Positions 45,020 through 56,008 of a stretch of 64,000 nt of DNA are shown here, one piece after another. The notes under the pieces were generated by a model that did no database searches, was not told where the DNA came from, and saw nothing but the letters and a program-made list of their open reading frames with translations. Source of the stretch: Eutreptiella sp. 'Long Island Sound 2002'. Lineage: Eukaryota; Euglenozoa; Euglenophyceae; Eutreptiales; Eutreptiaceae. The stretch lies in NCBI GenBank assembly GCA_964036045.1, contig OZ038389.1, positions 35,283,412 through 35,347,411 on the forward strand. The letters run 5' to 3'. Positions within the stretch are counted from its first letter, which is position 1. Each line of letters starts with the position of its first letter. Both the position numbers and the translations under genes were made by a program.

Positions 45020-45343
45020 TCATGGCAGACCGTCGGAGTCATCGGAGGACTCAGCGTTGAGGACGTCCCGGAAGCGCTGCTGCGTCAGCGACTGCTCCTG
45101 CTCCGTCTGCTCGAGCGCCTCATTGTTGCGGTGCTGGTAGAAGGCCAGCTCCTCCTCCAGCACCGTCAGCTGCGCGGACTTGGCCTCGTACGTCAGGGGC
45201 TGGGCCAGGATGTGCCTCTCATGGGACTCAGACGTGTACTGTTCGGCGATGGCGTGTGTGGGGACGGGCACCAGCGCGCGGTCCTCGACCTCCAGCTCCT
45301 TGAGCTTGGCCTGCAGCTCCGAGAGGGCCATGGGCACGGGCAC
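45020..45343 (-). CDS. C-terminal exon of a coiled-coil protein
   Basis: Minus-strand frame ending at TGA with an acidic tail (NAESSDDSDGLP). It starts after a possible acceptor (CGGTTGAG|GTGCCC). About 107 residues, rich in Glu, Leu, Gln and Ala with heptad-like runs (ALSELQAKLKELEVEDRAL, EAKSAQLTVLEEELAFYQH, ALEQTEQEQSLTQQ), so a coiled coil is likely. No family recognised. It lies upstream of, and in the same orientation as, the gene at 42872-37889. Because it ends in a natural-looking stop I treat it as a separate gene. Confidence 0.5.
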   Translation of the reverse strand: MPVPMALSELQAKLKELEVEDRALVPVPTHAIAEQYTSESHERHILAQPLTYEAKSAQLTVLEEELAFYQHRNNEALEQTEQEQSLTQQRFRDVLNAESSDDSDGLP

Positions 45344-46120
45344 CTCAACCGTGAGGCAGGCCGGTCGGGCAGGAGGTGAGGCCCATAAAACAGGACTATG
45401 TGTGGCGCTTGGGTGTGCATGTGCGGGGCAGGCATCGTTAATTAGAGGAGAGGGGGTAAAGCTTAATTCAGGATGGGGGGGGGGGGCTACTTAAGAGAGG
45501 TGAGAAGAAGCCTAATTAAGAAGGGGGAGAGCAAGCCTAATTCAGAGGCAAAGGGGGGGGGGGCTAATTCAGAGCAGGGTGGAGGGTAGTACCTCATTCA
45601 GATGGGGGGGGGGGGGGGCGCCTCGTTAAGAAGGGAGGGGGGGGGCGGGTAAAACCAAATTAAGAGGAAGGGGTGGGGCTAATTCAGAAGGGTGGAGGGT
45701 AAAGCCAAATTCAGATGGGAGAGGACACCTCATTAAGGGGGCACAATCTTCATTTCCACTGCAACAGTATCAGTGTGACTCAGGTATGTACAATGGGTTG
45801 GTGTAGGTATGTACAGATCACCTGGCGTCTAGTTGTGGTAATGCTGTAAGGCCAAGTTGTTGCACTGCGTGCGCACTGTGTGGGCACTGCGCACGCAGAG
45901 GCCGGGATACTCACCCAAGAATACCTGTCACCTGACTGGTTGCACAGCGAAGCAGCTAAGCCCACATGAGAACGACGAAACTGCCTTCAACTTGGTACTC
46001 CACTGTCCCTATGAACAAACCACTCAGCCTTGTAAAGTCCGCTTGCTTCGAGTGTTTCGGTGCCCGTGGCTTCGCTCTTGGAGGCGGCGATGAGGTGTCC
46101 CTTGACTCGGATTCCGTGGC
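45344..46120. repeat. AATTCAGA/GGGGG minisatellite and flanking non-coding DNA
   Basis: From about 45430 to 45740 irregular units of AATTCAGATGGGGG, AATTAAGAGG and GGGGGGCTAATTCAGA repeat about ten times. 45740-46120 has no clear gene. Confidence 0.6.
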
Positions 46121-46374
46121 ACAAGGCCTCTTTGCCCCCCCCCCCCCATGGCGGCACGGCACGGCACGGCACGGCACAAAACGGGGCGGCACGCGGAGAT
46201 TCCGACCCCCCCCCCCTCACCCTACTGCACACAAGGCACCACACATAGTCACGTGACGGCACAAGGCCTCTTTGCCCCCCCCCCCCCATAGGCGGCACGG
46301 CACGGCACGGCACGGCACAAAACGGGGTGGCACGCGGAGATTCCGACCCCCCCCCCCTCTCACCCTACTGCACC
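46121..46374. repeat. Tandem duplication, 140-bp period
   Basis: ACAAGGCCTCTTTG plus a C run, GCGGCACGGCACGGCACGGC, AAAACGGGG and GAGATTCCGAC occur at 46121-46260 and again from 46261. The right part of the first unit is extended by about 25 bp. The unit contains four short GGCAC repeats. Confidence 0.85.
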
Positions 46375-47898
46375 CAAGAAGGGGTGCCCAAAAAGATCGT
46401 GTAGTAATCGAACAAAATTTCCTTGACCAAATGAATCTCCATTCCAATTTACTCCCACAGTGACAATCTGCGATGGTAAACCCTCGGGAACTTGCGGGAC
46501 CAGGAAAGCCAAATCCCCACAAAACCATTTCCATAGTTCATTGAAGACGGTAGCGTCCCCACTAAAACGTCGGTCCCAAGGGCTAGCGGCCATGATCAGA
46601 TGATTCAAATATTCCTGTCAAAGAGGGCAGTTGCACACACAAGCACGAGAAGAGAGTGCTCACACGGCCATGAGACTGCAAAGTAACTAGCAGGAGTGAG
46701 CAGGACAAGTGTCACCTGCGTCTTTCACGACGTGTGATGCATGGCACACAAACAGGTGTTTGCCTCGCTGGGGCTTTGGCCAAAGGATGGCCGAATATCC
46801 TACTTTACATCATGTGTAAATTAACCCCAGACCACAGGTAGTCGCTGTGCACGGGTCCGCACCACACACTGCATGCGGTACACCACACATTGCATAGGCC
46901 TATATACAGCACCATATTTTCGTAAAAGTAATAAAAATTGATCCCAAAGTTGAAAACACTTCAAAAATAATTGCCCAAGTTCGTAAAGACGGCATGGCCT
47001 CCACGACCAATGCCTTGCATCCAGTGGAAAGTGTCTTGGGCAACCGTCCATTTCACCTTACAGCTCGGTTTCGGGCAGTGCAACATAGGAAAATAAAGCG
47101 AAGGGGCCGTTTGATCCAAACAACGGTAAAGGTGTCGAAGATCAACCGCCCTTCTCCGGCTTACGCTCCATTTCAGTGTTGCACTCGGTGCAATAGCACT
47201 AAGTCCCAAGCTGGCCGATCGGATCATAACAGATGATGGAGGGCATTAAGTAACTCTCTATATTTGGTCCCCAATTACGTGTAGGAAATGGCTCCGGACC
47301 AGCAGTGGCCAGATGCGATCTGGCCTTGCGAGGCACCCTGGCCTTGTTCTCGCTCCAGACCCACTATCCAAGCCCCCCGCTTGCAATGCACTAATCAAGG
47401 GCTTGCGGGGCTTGCGGAGCTAGCGCGGCTTGCAGGGGTAGCAACGAAAGGGTCGCAACGTTCCGTAGCGAGAACCAACGTGGGTGCTCCGCGCCCTTTT
47501 TCTCATGCCGATCGTACCACTTGCACCTTTGCCACATTTGCAATGGGGGGAAACTGCGTATTTGGCAACAGTGCCTCCGCAGCAGCCTTCGCCCAGTTGT
47601 GCCGCTTGTCCGCCCGCATTTCTAGTGCCTTCTGCAAAATGGGTTCAAGGTGTGCCGTGCGAAGTTCGCCAATGGGGGCATCACACGCATACGCCATAGA
47701 GGCATCCATAGTGCTTATTCCTCTACGCAAGAACGTAGTACAGGTGCCACGGGTGACAGCATCATTGGGACTACAATATTTGTCGTATATTAGTTCAGCA
47801 AGAGTCCAATGAATCCCGATCTTGGAAGTAACGAGGTATTTTCCCCCACAAGCTTTGACCCAAAAATCGGGGCCATACTCCGGAGCTGGTTCCGACAT
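46360..47898 (-). CDS. Candidate multi-exon gene, unrecognised, possibly transposon-derived
   Basis: Minus strand. Exon A starts at an ATG (47898; MSEPAPEYGPDFWVKACGG) and runs to a donor CAAAG|GTGCAAG at 47527, phase 0, about 124 residues. A middle frame at 47227-46961 reads SLYFPMLHCPKPSCKVKW, a CxxxxC pair like zinc-binding N-terminal regions of some algal transposase genes. The last exon, 46614-46360, follows a good acceptor (TTTGACAG|GAATAT) and encodes NHLIMAASPWDRRFSG to LFGHPFLGAVG, then stop. The splice joins around the middle exon are not resolved and its frame may be broken. Exons A and C look coding by composition. The function is unknown. Confidence 0.4.
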
Positions 47899-47955
47899 AT
47901 CGCAAACGACAAAGCACACTACACAAAGGAAAGGGGCAGTGCATGCACTCATCAT

Positions 47956-48195
47956 AAAACGGAACGCCTAATTATAACAAACACCTAATTAAGCACCAAC
48001 CAAGAAATACAAGCTTTGGCCTCTCCATTGGCATGCGTGCATCATGCGTGCACCACTTGTGCCTCAGCAGGGGGTTTGGCATCCCGAAACCACAAGTGGT
48101 TTATGTCGCGTGTGGAGAGACGCATCATCTCCCTTTCATCATGCGAACCGCAAAGTAATGCCTGCAATGATATCCATATCGGCATGCATGGCCAC
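47956..48195. other. Unique flank left of the Penelope-like tandem
   Basis: AT-rich, non-coding. The direct repeats of the retroelement begin at 48196, so this is the target-site flank or the very end of the 3' UTR. Confidence 0.4.
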
Positions 48196-48607
48196 AAGTT
48201 CAACGCTGGCACAAAGCAAGCACGAAACAAATCCTCAGTGGCCGGCCATAGGCTGTAGCGCGAACAGTGACAGCGACAAAGCAAGAGAAGTGTCTCATCA
48301 AGGGTCACAGGCTGAAGGCGCACGCATGTCTAGTCACTGGTGCTCCCCACGTGCTTTGGCTGCGGCTCAGCTTGCTAACCGAGGCAAAACAGCGGCGCCC
48401 TGCATGGGGCTGTAATCACTGGTGCACTGTACACCGGTCTTTGCTTAAACACTGTGCACATGGAGACAGGTTCACCCACTGTCACTGTCTCATGCGCTGC
48501 ATGCCCCGCCTTTCATTGTTTCACTTTTATGCACTAGACTAACGGCGCCCCGCCTTTCATTGTTTCACTTTTATGCACTAGACTAACGGCAACGTAACAC
48601 TCCACAG
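48196..48607 (-). repeat. 3' terminal direct repeat (pLTR-like) of copy 1
   Basis: Matches 56114-56481 at about 99%. It includes a 44-bp tandem duplication (48503-48546 and 48547-48590) that copy 2 lacks. Confidence 0.85.
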
Positions 48608-49165
48608 GTGTAGCTTAGTATACAGCAGGTTGGAAACATGCAAAACCTGAAATGTGGCGGCAGTGGGATGGCACTAATACTTAAGTACGTTGCTCTGCAC
48701 TCACAGCAAAAGCTGTCATGTACCTACAGTACGCACGGTAGGCAAGTCAGAATGCACCTCTGCAGAACTCGATGCCGAAGGTTCCAAAAATTCAATACTT
48801 CATTAAAACTGCAAATTATGTTCAAAAAATATTGAAATACCTGCAGGAACGAGAGTTCACCTCACGATCCCACTTTGGAACAGGCGATTCTGGGAGCGGC
48901 GGATTTTGACCAGCGCGTTGGGTCGCATGTGCGCTTCAGCACCAGTGACAGTAGCTGTGGCGCTACCACAATTCAGGTGACAACTCGTAAAAAATACAGT
49001 AGGGGCACATAAATAGTGCAAGGACAATTGTACACAAACAGAACAAAAGCTGCCACGAACAAGCAGCTGCAAATAAAAAGGGATAGCCCACCCACTGACC
49101 TGTGTGGGGGCGACAGGCATCCTCGGGTCGCAACAAACAGCAGCACCGCGGGACATGTCGCCGAG
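48608..49165. other. 558-bp segment present in copy 1, absent from copy 2
   Basis: Copy 2 joins CTCCACAG directly to AGCCCGGTCGG. Copy 1 has 558 bp between them that begin GT and end AG on the plus strand, with only an AG overlap at the joint. On the minus (sense) strand the segment holds an intron-like stretch: donor ACACAG|GTCAGTGG near 49100 and acceptor GCCACAG|CTACTG near 48960. Either copy 2 lost it by a small-homology deletion or an antisense transcript was spliced. Confidence 0.5.
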
Positions 49166-49322
49166 AGCCCAGTCGGATAATTGCACGTATCTGACGGCGG
49201 TTTCAGGATCCGGGCAGACCACACTTACCCTGCTTTCCCTCACGAATCCAGGCGTGGAGGAGGTGGAGGGGGAACACTCGGTATAGCCGAAACTTGTCTC
49301 AACACCGCAGAAACTGTGGTTT

Positions 49323-49619
49323 TCACCAACCTACCGGGTAGCCTTTCAAGATCAGGTTCCACACCAAAGATCGCAGGTTAGTGATCAAATCGTCTGCTGA
49401 CCAGGCGTACCAGATACTTTTAGCGAAGAGAGCTGGGAGTTGCGAACGCCACACGTACCGAGCATTGGGGGAGGCCGGATGTATCCATTTGAGGTGTTCC
49501 CCGTGTAGGGCCTCCTCTAGTGTGCGGGAGGCGCCTTTACGGAGGAGGGAGAGGAGGTGCCCCTGGAAGGGACACGAAATAGCCCCTTCGCCCCAAACAA
49601 CTACAGAGTCATGGACCTC
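49323..49619 (-). pseudogene. Reverse transcriptase C-terminal segment of copy 1
   Basis: Minus-strand frame reading EVHDSVVVWGEGAISC, then FQGHLLSLLRKGASRTLEEA and ALFAKSIWYAW. In copy 2 the same sequence follows YGIALK without a break, so it is the natural continuation of the RT protein. In copy 1 it is severed by the inversion at 49619/49620. Confidence 0.65.
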
Positions 49620-51118
49620 GCCTGACATAGCTAGGGCTATGGTGACCAAGGAGATTCTTACCCGGGCGCGCGATTCCGGGGTTCTCGCTGACGCAATTCG
49701 AGCTAAGCGACTCCGTAAACTGTTTCGGACAGACGAATCGGTTCACACGTGGCTGGATGATTTTCTGTTATCTAGACACCCGCCTGACCCTGACTGCGGG
49801 ACCCCCGATGACCCCTGCAACCACCGGAGCAAACCCCCCCCCTTCGTGAAGGTACTGCCTCAAGCGCCATGTGTGTTCGAGCTGATGAAGTGGAAAAGTA
49901 ATGAACACGTGGCCGATGGACTCAAATGGAGGGATATTGTGTCGTTCAAAAACCACCCCCTGCAGCAGTGGTCCAAAGTCATCAGCTGGTGCCTCCAGGC
50001 CCTTGTCAATTTCCTATGCGATTTGGGGTGTGGGTTGGGGTTTGCCAAGATGCAGGGAGTCATGGATCAGGTCCACGCTGCACAACGCATGGGTGCCGTC
50101 CCGGAACTAACGATTTTTGCTGAAGAAGACATGGCCGATATGTTTTGGGAGATACCGGCTGAGGAAGTGAAACAAGCAGCCCGCTGGGCTATGCGACGTA
50201 TGTGCGCTAAACAACGCACTAAACACGCCGCGTTCTCCATTTCCCGTGAAAGCAAACACCTAGACCGAGTAGGCACCTCAGCAGCACAGTCATTCCTGGT
50301 GGTAGAAGAAGCCGCAATCATGCGCTTCTTAGACTTTGACCTAGACCAAAATGTTCTTTTTACAGCCGGTGGTGTGGTGCTGGCCCAAGGGGGCAAAGGT
50401 GTGCCCATCGGGGGATTTATTTCCGCCCAAGCGGCCGAACTCTGGGCTATGTGGAGGGAACGTCACCTATTCGACTCTGCCTCTACGGGGCTTGCCCAGG
50501 AAGCGTGGCAGTCTGTGGTTGATAATCCCCCCCCTGCGTGGAGCGAACTTTGCCCGCCCTACCTCCCCGCGCGCCCCACGGCGCAAGTGGTTCTTACAGG
50601 GCCCTGCGACTGGACCATGGCCCCGTCCGTGGCCTCGTCTATGCTGCACCATGGGCTGCTCATGACATCCCCCAATGCGCGGTTAGTCACTGAGCACGAC
50701 TTGAATGAACACGGTTTCCGGGGCTGGTGGGCGCCGGTGGACCGGCTCCTAGGCACCATTCAAATTGCATCCCACGTTGTCATGCTCGCGAATACCGCCC
50801 CCTGGGACGGCGCCCCATGCGGGCGCCTGCACACCATTGTGCGGCATACCCCAGCAGTGCAACGAGGGAGGGTTGGAGATTTTCTGAAGTGCTATAACCC
50901 TGTCGCTGGAGTGGTGGGCGAAATTCTGCAGCCCCCCCCATGGGACGCACCACTGGATGCCCTCTCATCCGATGATGAAAATCTCCCCTTTGTCTTGCTC
51001 AGCAGATACCGAGACAACCTGTACATTATTTTTGCGAATATTCCTGAGGATATCCTGCCCACTGTGCGTTTCTGTGTCGCCGCACTCCTGCGGAGCACCT
51101 ACGGCATTGCTTTGAAGT
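49620..51118 (+). pseudogene. Reverse transcriptase core, inverted in copy 1
   Basis: About 500 codons of plus-strand frame stay open to the stop at 51120. Visible motifs are EEDMADMFWEIP (motif A-like, one catalytic Asp), GVPIGGFISAQAAELW (motif B-like, GG..S), and SRYRDNLYIIF (motif C, with Y-R-D-N in place of the usual Y-x-D-D). About 190 residues separate B from C where roughly 50 are usual, so a large insertion sits there. Frame upstream of 49620 is only the antisense of the C-terminal segment. An equivalent, correctly oriented copy lies at 56936-57992. No other enzyme family fits this motif set. Confidence 0.7.
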
Positions 51119-53941
51119 AGGTAGACCAGCCCCAAACAGAAAACCGACTACCGAAAATGATTGAGCTAGTCCAGTGGAGCTCAGACAGCTTGCGGCAGAA
51201 ACCCGCAGGTCTGAACCGGGCCTTGTCCCACCCACCTCCTCGCAGGCCAAAAGCACGCAAGCGGTAAGGTGCGTCGTGTGCGACAGGGGCGCTCAGCCAG
51301 GGAAAGGCGTCACTAGCCGTATCCACTTCGGACCATACGGTGCAGAACAGATCGCATACAAGTAGGCCTACCCGTTCAGGGGGCATAAGGGGTCTGTCCT
51401 GGAACCTGCCATTGTTTACAGAGAAGACACGAATAGCGCTGTCTAGCAATTTTTCGGCAACAGTGGAGAGGGAGTCTACCACAAATTCAGGGGAGGGGAG
51501 GACCCGATTGCGGGGGTTACTGCCCAACATCCTGCCCGTCGTGGGGCCAAAAAGTGCTTGCCACTGCAGTGGTGAGCGCAGCATCACATGTTGCGTCGCA
51601 TTTTCGAGGGTAGGGCAGAGGGAGAAAAGGGTGGGCAATGACAAGGTACACTGTGTATCTGCTGCATAGTCGTCTGGTGTACCTGTTGCAAAGGATCCGT
51701 CTGGCCGGATTTCACCACCCACATACCGAAGCGGTCGGAAAAGCTTACCCATTCAGCAAAAGGGTGGTTCGTGTTGGTGCGTTCCAGCTCTTCTGCCACA
51801 ATACCTGGCACGCGCAGTTGCGCTCCCCGTTTCAATACGTCGCCTACAGTTGGTGGCGGTCGTGGGATGACAGTCACACACTTCTGCAACCAAGCTTTCA
51901 GTGCGTCAGGAACGGTGAAAAGGCTTACGCTTTTCCGCACAAAACTCGCGACATTCCGCAGAGTGGCATCGGAATAAGACGGCAGGCGCACCGTGATACG
52001 TCTTGGGAGTTCAATCCCCCAAGCAGACTTCGCAGCAGACTTTACGGCTCGGAACAGTTTTTCAAACAGAGGGGTTTGTAAGTGCCCAAAAGAGTCAACC
52101 AAAAATCTAATAACAGTAGGGAGCCCCAGGTGGGAGACTCCTTTGGAAAGGATATATGAGGCTTTGGCTTTCAGAGTTTTCAACTCAGGTGAATCTGCTC
52201 GCTCGTCTGCAATCAGTTGCCAGACCAGCCTGTCAACGCCTCCGAAAGGGGTGCGCTGATTGGCTGTTGGTGCATGTACCCGGTTCCAATACCGCTCGCG
52301 CTCCCCTGCCACAGGGGCTGGGACGCGTTCAATAGGGTACATAGTCATGGGACTTATCCCATGTTTGGCAATGAGGCGTGGAAGAGACGGGAGTCGGCCT
52401 AAACGTATGAAAGCACACGTGGCCTTACACCTGCGACCTACATATTTCTTATAGAGAGAACGTCCCTTGTGCAAGTGTTCAGAAAACCTTTGGATCGGGG
52501 GACGGGGGCCCTTGATGGCGCCACACTGACCAATATAGGGTAGATGTGGGCCACGTATGCATTAGATAATACAATCACTGCATGTCAGGTCTAAGTCCGG
52601 GGGGAGTCGGGCAAGGCGCGCAATACGCCGCAAGCGTCGGTCTGGCGCATCAAACATTAGCTTGTTGGACTCGGTGAGCAGTCTTGCTACCTCTATCCGG
52701 TCAATATTCCCCGCGCGTATCAGTGCCTCTCACTGCTTGGCCAGACTGTCCCATTGTTGCCAGAAGGAGTCAACCTCAGTTTGGGAGAAACCATCGTATC
52801 TCTGGGCACTGGTGGACTCACCTTTGGCGTTTACCCGGCGTGAATGGGTGGGAAAGGAGGATGGGAGGGGACAGAATTCACCTTTGACCTGGTGCGTCAG
52901 TGGTCCCAGCGCTCTTGCCAGGGCACGGGGGTCAACGCTCGAACCCAGTGGGGCCGTGCCACTCTCGATGATAAAGAATTCCCAGGTTGAGTCATCCCAA
53001 ATCCACTGTTCTTTTTGTTGGCCGTACAGGCGCATTTTTAGCCGAAGGGCGCTGGCGAACATGGCAGCACGGCCAGTGGCAATCCAGTGGTCGGTCCAGG
53101 TAGACCATTCGGGTGAGGAGCCTGCAGGCATGGCTACCACAAGGCGGAACTTGCAAGAACCAAAGGTCAAGTAGTTGACGGTTTCGAAGAAATCTGTCGT
53201 AGGGGAAGGGAAAATATCGGTTCGGGCGAAGAAGCTCGCGACAGAGTCGTTGCGGGCAACATTCTTCATGATCATCTCTGTCGGGGTAAGCGGGGAGGCT
53301 CCCACGGACACGCACGCCATAGAGTCGCCGGAGAACTCCGTAGTCGGTGAACTCCAAGGGGAAATATGCAGAGAGCATGAAACGCCGAGCGTGTCCACCA
53401 ACGCATTTTCCCAGCCCCCATTGAACCTCATCATACGCCTGGGGTTGCCGCCGCGCAGGGATAGCTTCCGGTAGTTCTCCAGGACAGCAAGGCTGTCATT
53501 AGAAATAGCATCCACAGTTCCGGGGGACCATCCGTTAAACAGCGCGAACTAAGGCCACAAGCGCTTAATCGAGCGGTCCGGGCGGAAAGCAGGTTCGGCA
53601 TACCAGGACTCCTGGCCGTTCTGATCTTGTTGGGACAGTTCGGCCTGAGCATCTTGCGGGTCTAGAGGAGGGGAAGAAGGAGACAGCACAGGCTGGCGCT
53701 TAGTCGAGGCTGCGGTCGATTCGGCTGCCTGATCAACAGAGCATTGTTCGTGGCGGCGTAATTGGTCCAGAGCAACAGACAGGTCGTCGGCTACATGCCG
53801 AAAATGCTGGAGCGTGCAGGTTTGGCGTTGCAAATTCGCAAGCTGCATGTGTATAGCGTCGCGTACCGCGGGATCTACATCTATGAGTAAGTCATCAAAG
53901 AGTGTCGAAACACTGACGCCGTCAGCAGGGGCTGGATCCAT
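51119..53941 (-). pseudogene. Polyprotein N-terminal part with GIY-YIG-like endonuclease, copy 1
   Basis: One minus-strand frame runs from MDPAPADGVSVSTL (53941) to 51584, interrupted by TAG at 53549 (a Tyr codon in copy 2), TGA at 52730 and TAA near 52562. It then continues from about 51752 in another frame to the inversion point. At 52555-52300 it reads TCSDC, HLPYIGQCG, QRFSEHLHKG and later ERERYWNRVH. These match the GIY-YIG fold's YIG strand, Arg..His helix and catalytic Glu, with Cys residues just upstream. Such a domain N-terminal to RT is known in the Chlamys and Naiad branches of Penelope-like elements. The first 300 residues and the region between endonuclease and RT are unrecognised. 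Confidence 0.6.
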
Positions 53942-54133
53942 GGCTCAGGCAAGGGAAAGAACAATCCAGACAAAAGGCCGAAACGTGGTAGCTTGGTATC
54001 AAAGATAGAATGCTCGAAAAACCAAAGACGAAAGACGAAGCGAATGAGGAATTGATTGCGAGTATTGCGAGTATTCCACCGTGCACCAAAGTGGCGTAAC
54101 GGCGGAACGGTAAAACGTACCTCAGCGTGCTCC
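53942..54133. other. Spacer between ORF1 and polyprotein frame
   Basis: AT-rich 190 bp containing ATTGCGAGTATTGCGAGTATT direct units. It is conserved in copy 2 at 58680-58870. It may hold an intron or internal start signals; none is certain. Confidence 0.35.
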
Positions 54134-56008
54134 TCACGCCTGCGCTGGTGCTTGGCCGCTAGGTAGTACAGCAGGTGAAGACACAAAGGAGGCAGACGAG
54201 GAAGCGCACTCTTGGTTGGTATGTGCGACCGTAGGATCGGGGTGTTGCCCAGCATCCAGTGGGTTAGCTTGCCCCTCTCCCGATCTACGTTTAGCTGGCG
54301 GGTTCGCCCGTAGCACCCGTTTCTCTGCGGACTCAGGTTGCAGGAAGATACTGTCCAGTTCCACCGTGTAGACGTCGTCTCCTGGTGGATTGGTTGGCAA
54401 TTCTGCAAGCGGAGTGAGTGGGTCTAGCTTACATGCGGGAGACCAAGAGAAAGCTAGCGATCCATTGATCAGAGCAACGACTCGTGCGAGCTTGACATGG
54501 AGGAAGCTTTGCTTCTCTGGCCACTCCATAAGGCTGACAATGACAGGCAGGCCGTGGGGGAGTGTCCAGGATAGGCGGAAGGCCAGCTGTTTCTTTCCCT
54601 GAAGAATTTGCGTCTTGTCCTCTGGCATACCATTGTCGATGAGCACTCTACGCAGACAGCTAATCTTTAGACGGGCCAGTGGCATCGAAAGGTCTTCTGT
54701 CGCGGGCTCTTGTTCGTCGGCGTCCATAGGCGCAGCACCACTAGCTTGACCGGCGTCCGCTGGTCCGACCGCTGGAGGAGGGCCAGGTAGACGTGGCTCA
54801 TTTCCGGGGTCCGTTCGGGTAGGAAGGGACGCTAGTCGAGCATGAATGGTCTCGCTGGAGATGCCCAATTTTTCCAATGCCATAACAGAGAGCATCTCAG
54901 CTCGTTTCTGGTCCAGTTGCAGGGAAGCAATATTGGATTGCACTTGCCAGAGGGAAGTCTCAAGGACCTGAATTCTTCCGCCGTGATTTTCCAGAAGGCT
55001 TGGGCTCTGGTCGCTTCTCCGAGGATTCGCCACAGGAAAGAGTTCTCGTGCTTCAGGGTTGGATAGCTGTCCATCGCTACTAGCATGGGAAACAACGTTG
55101 GGGCTCGTCGCTGAAAATTGGTTGGCCACTTCAGGTGATTGGAGGTGTTTGCGTTTCAGCGGGCGCTTCTTTTTGACTTTGGTCTTTGGAGATGAGCTGA
55201 AAGACTTAGCCGAAGACGCACGGGAGGCAGGACCTGCAGTACGCTTGATCGGTTTCATTCCGTCGGGCCACACATGTGCCTTGGGTTTGGGTGGATCAGC
55301 TGTCGAAGAACCATCCCACAACCGTGTTTCTTTGGCCATCGACTCGGCAATGTCAATCAGGAGCGCGATGTTGGAGGTGGCTTCCCAACGGGATATGTCT
55401 ACCTTGAATGCTTCAGCTATCTCCTCCGGAGATTTGATTGCCGCCATGTGCCGGACCGCGTTCCATGCTTCACGATTGCGTTGCCATCTCTCTGAAAGCT
55501 CTCCTTGCCACTGTTCACGAGAGAGTTTATGCTCTCGCGCTGCATGGCCAACGTGCATGTCAAGCAGACAAGGATTATTCTTCTTCCACTCATCAAAGCT
55601 GACATCTTCAAGAAGACCAAAACTCGGGATAGAACGAAAAGCAGAATTGCTCGCTGGGTTTGAACCCGCTGCTCCTAGCAAGCTGCTGAACGGTTTAGCG
55701 TGCTGCAGACTACTGGCGCCAAAGTTCGGGATGGCGTTGGACTTGGCACGCTCAACAGTGTCAAAGCTGATATTAGGGACAAATGAATTTTCATCGGGCT
55801 TTCGGTGAGACTTGCCTGTGCGGTTCTTTGCTTTCCTTGGGCGCTGGTTTTTCTTCGCAACTTTGTCTTCATCACTGGAATCATGCACAAGGCTTGAGAG
55901 CGTGCTCATCTGAATCATCAGCCGCAGCGCTTCTCGTTTTTTGACCTCTTTGCCTGATTTGCTGGATGGCATCGTAGACGTCCCCAGGAAATGGTGTATA
56001 GGATCCAC
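54134..56008 (-). CDS. Retroelement ORF1: basic, SAP-like protein
   Basis: Uninterrupted 624-codon frame on the minus strand, upstream of and in the same frame as the polyprotein. The ATG at 56008 gives MDPIHHFLG; a second ATG 12 codons on (MPSSKSGKEVKK) is equally likely. Residues 276-290 are a lysine/arginine cluster (KVKKKRPLKRKH) that may be a nuclear signal. Residues about 343-380 look coiled-coil. Residues 447-480 (LKISCLRRVLIDNGM, then GKKQLAFRL) fit a SAP DNA-binding motif. Ser/Pro-rich linkers separate them. I infer a gag-like nucleic-acid-binding role. Copy 2 retains only the last ~45 codons. Confidence 0.6.
   Translation of the reverse strand: MDPIHHFLGTSTMPSSKSGKEVKKREALRLMIQMSTLSSLVHDSSDEDKVAKKNQRPRKAKNRTGKSHRKPDENSFVPNISFDTVERAKSNAIPNFGASSLQHAKPFSSLLGAAGSNPASNSAFRSIPSFGLLEDVSFDEWKKNNPCLLDMHVGHAAREHKLSREQWQGELSERWQRNREAWNAVRHMAAIKSPEEIAEAFKVDISRWEATSNIALLIDIAESMAKETRLWDGSSTADPPKPKAHVWPDGMKPIKRTAGPASRASSAKSFSSSPKTKVKKKRPLKRKHLQSPEVANQFSATSPNVVSHASSDGQLSNPEARELFPVANPRRSDQSPSLLENHGGRIQVLETSLWQVQSNIASLQLDQKRAEMLSVMALEKLGISSETIHARLASLPTRTDPGNEPRLPGPPPAVGPADAGQASGAAPMDADEQEPATEDLSMPLARLKISCLRRVLIDNGMPEDKTQILQGKKQLAFRLSWTLPHGLPVIVSLMEWPEKQSFLHVKLARVVALINGSLAFSWSPACKLDPLTPLAELPTNPPGDDVYTVELDSIFLQPESAEKRVLRANPPAKRRSGEGQANPLDAGQHPDPTVAHTNQECASSSASFVSSPAVLPSGQAPAQA

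Noticed and set aside
48288-48303. Hammerhead-ribozyme-like core (TTGATGAG) in the Penelope-like 3' repeat
   Set aside because: Penelope-like repeats can carry hammerheads, but the required CUGAUGA core is imperfect and no matching GAAA and flanking stems were found.
49381-49619. First ~80 codons of the plus-strand RT frame
   Set aside because: They are the antisense of the RT C-terminal segment; the two tandem copies show real RT sequence begins only at the inversion point.
55636-55700. B-box-like GCGGGTTCAAACCC on the minus strand
   Set aside because: It lies inside the conserved ORF1 coding frame and has no properly spaced A box or stems.
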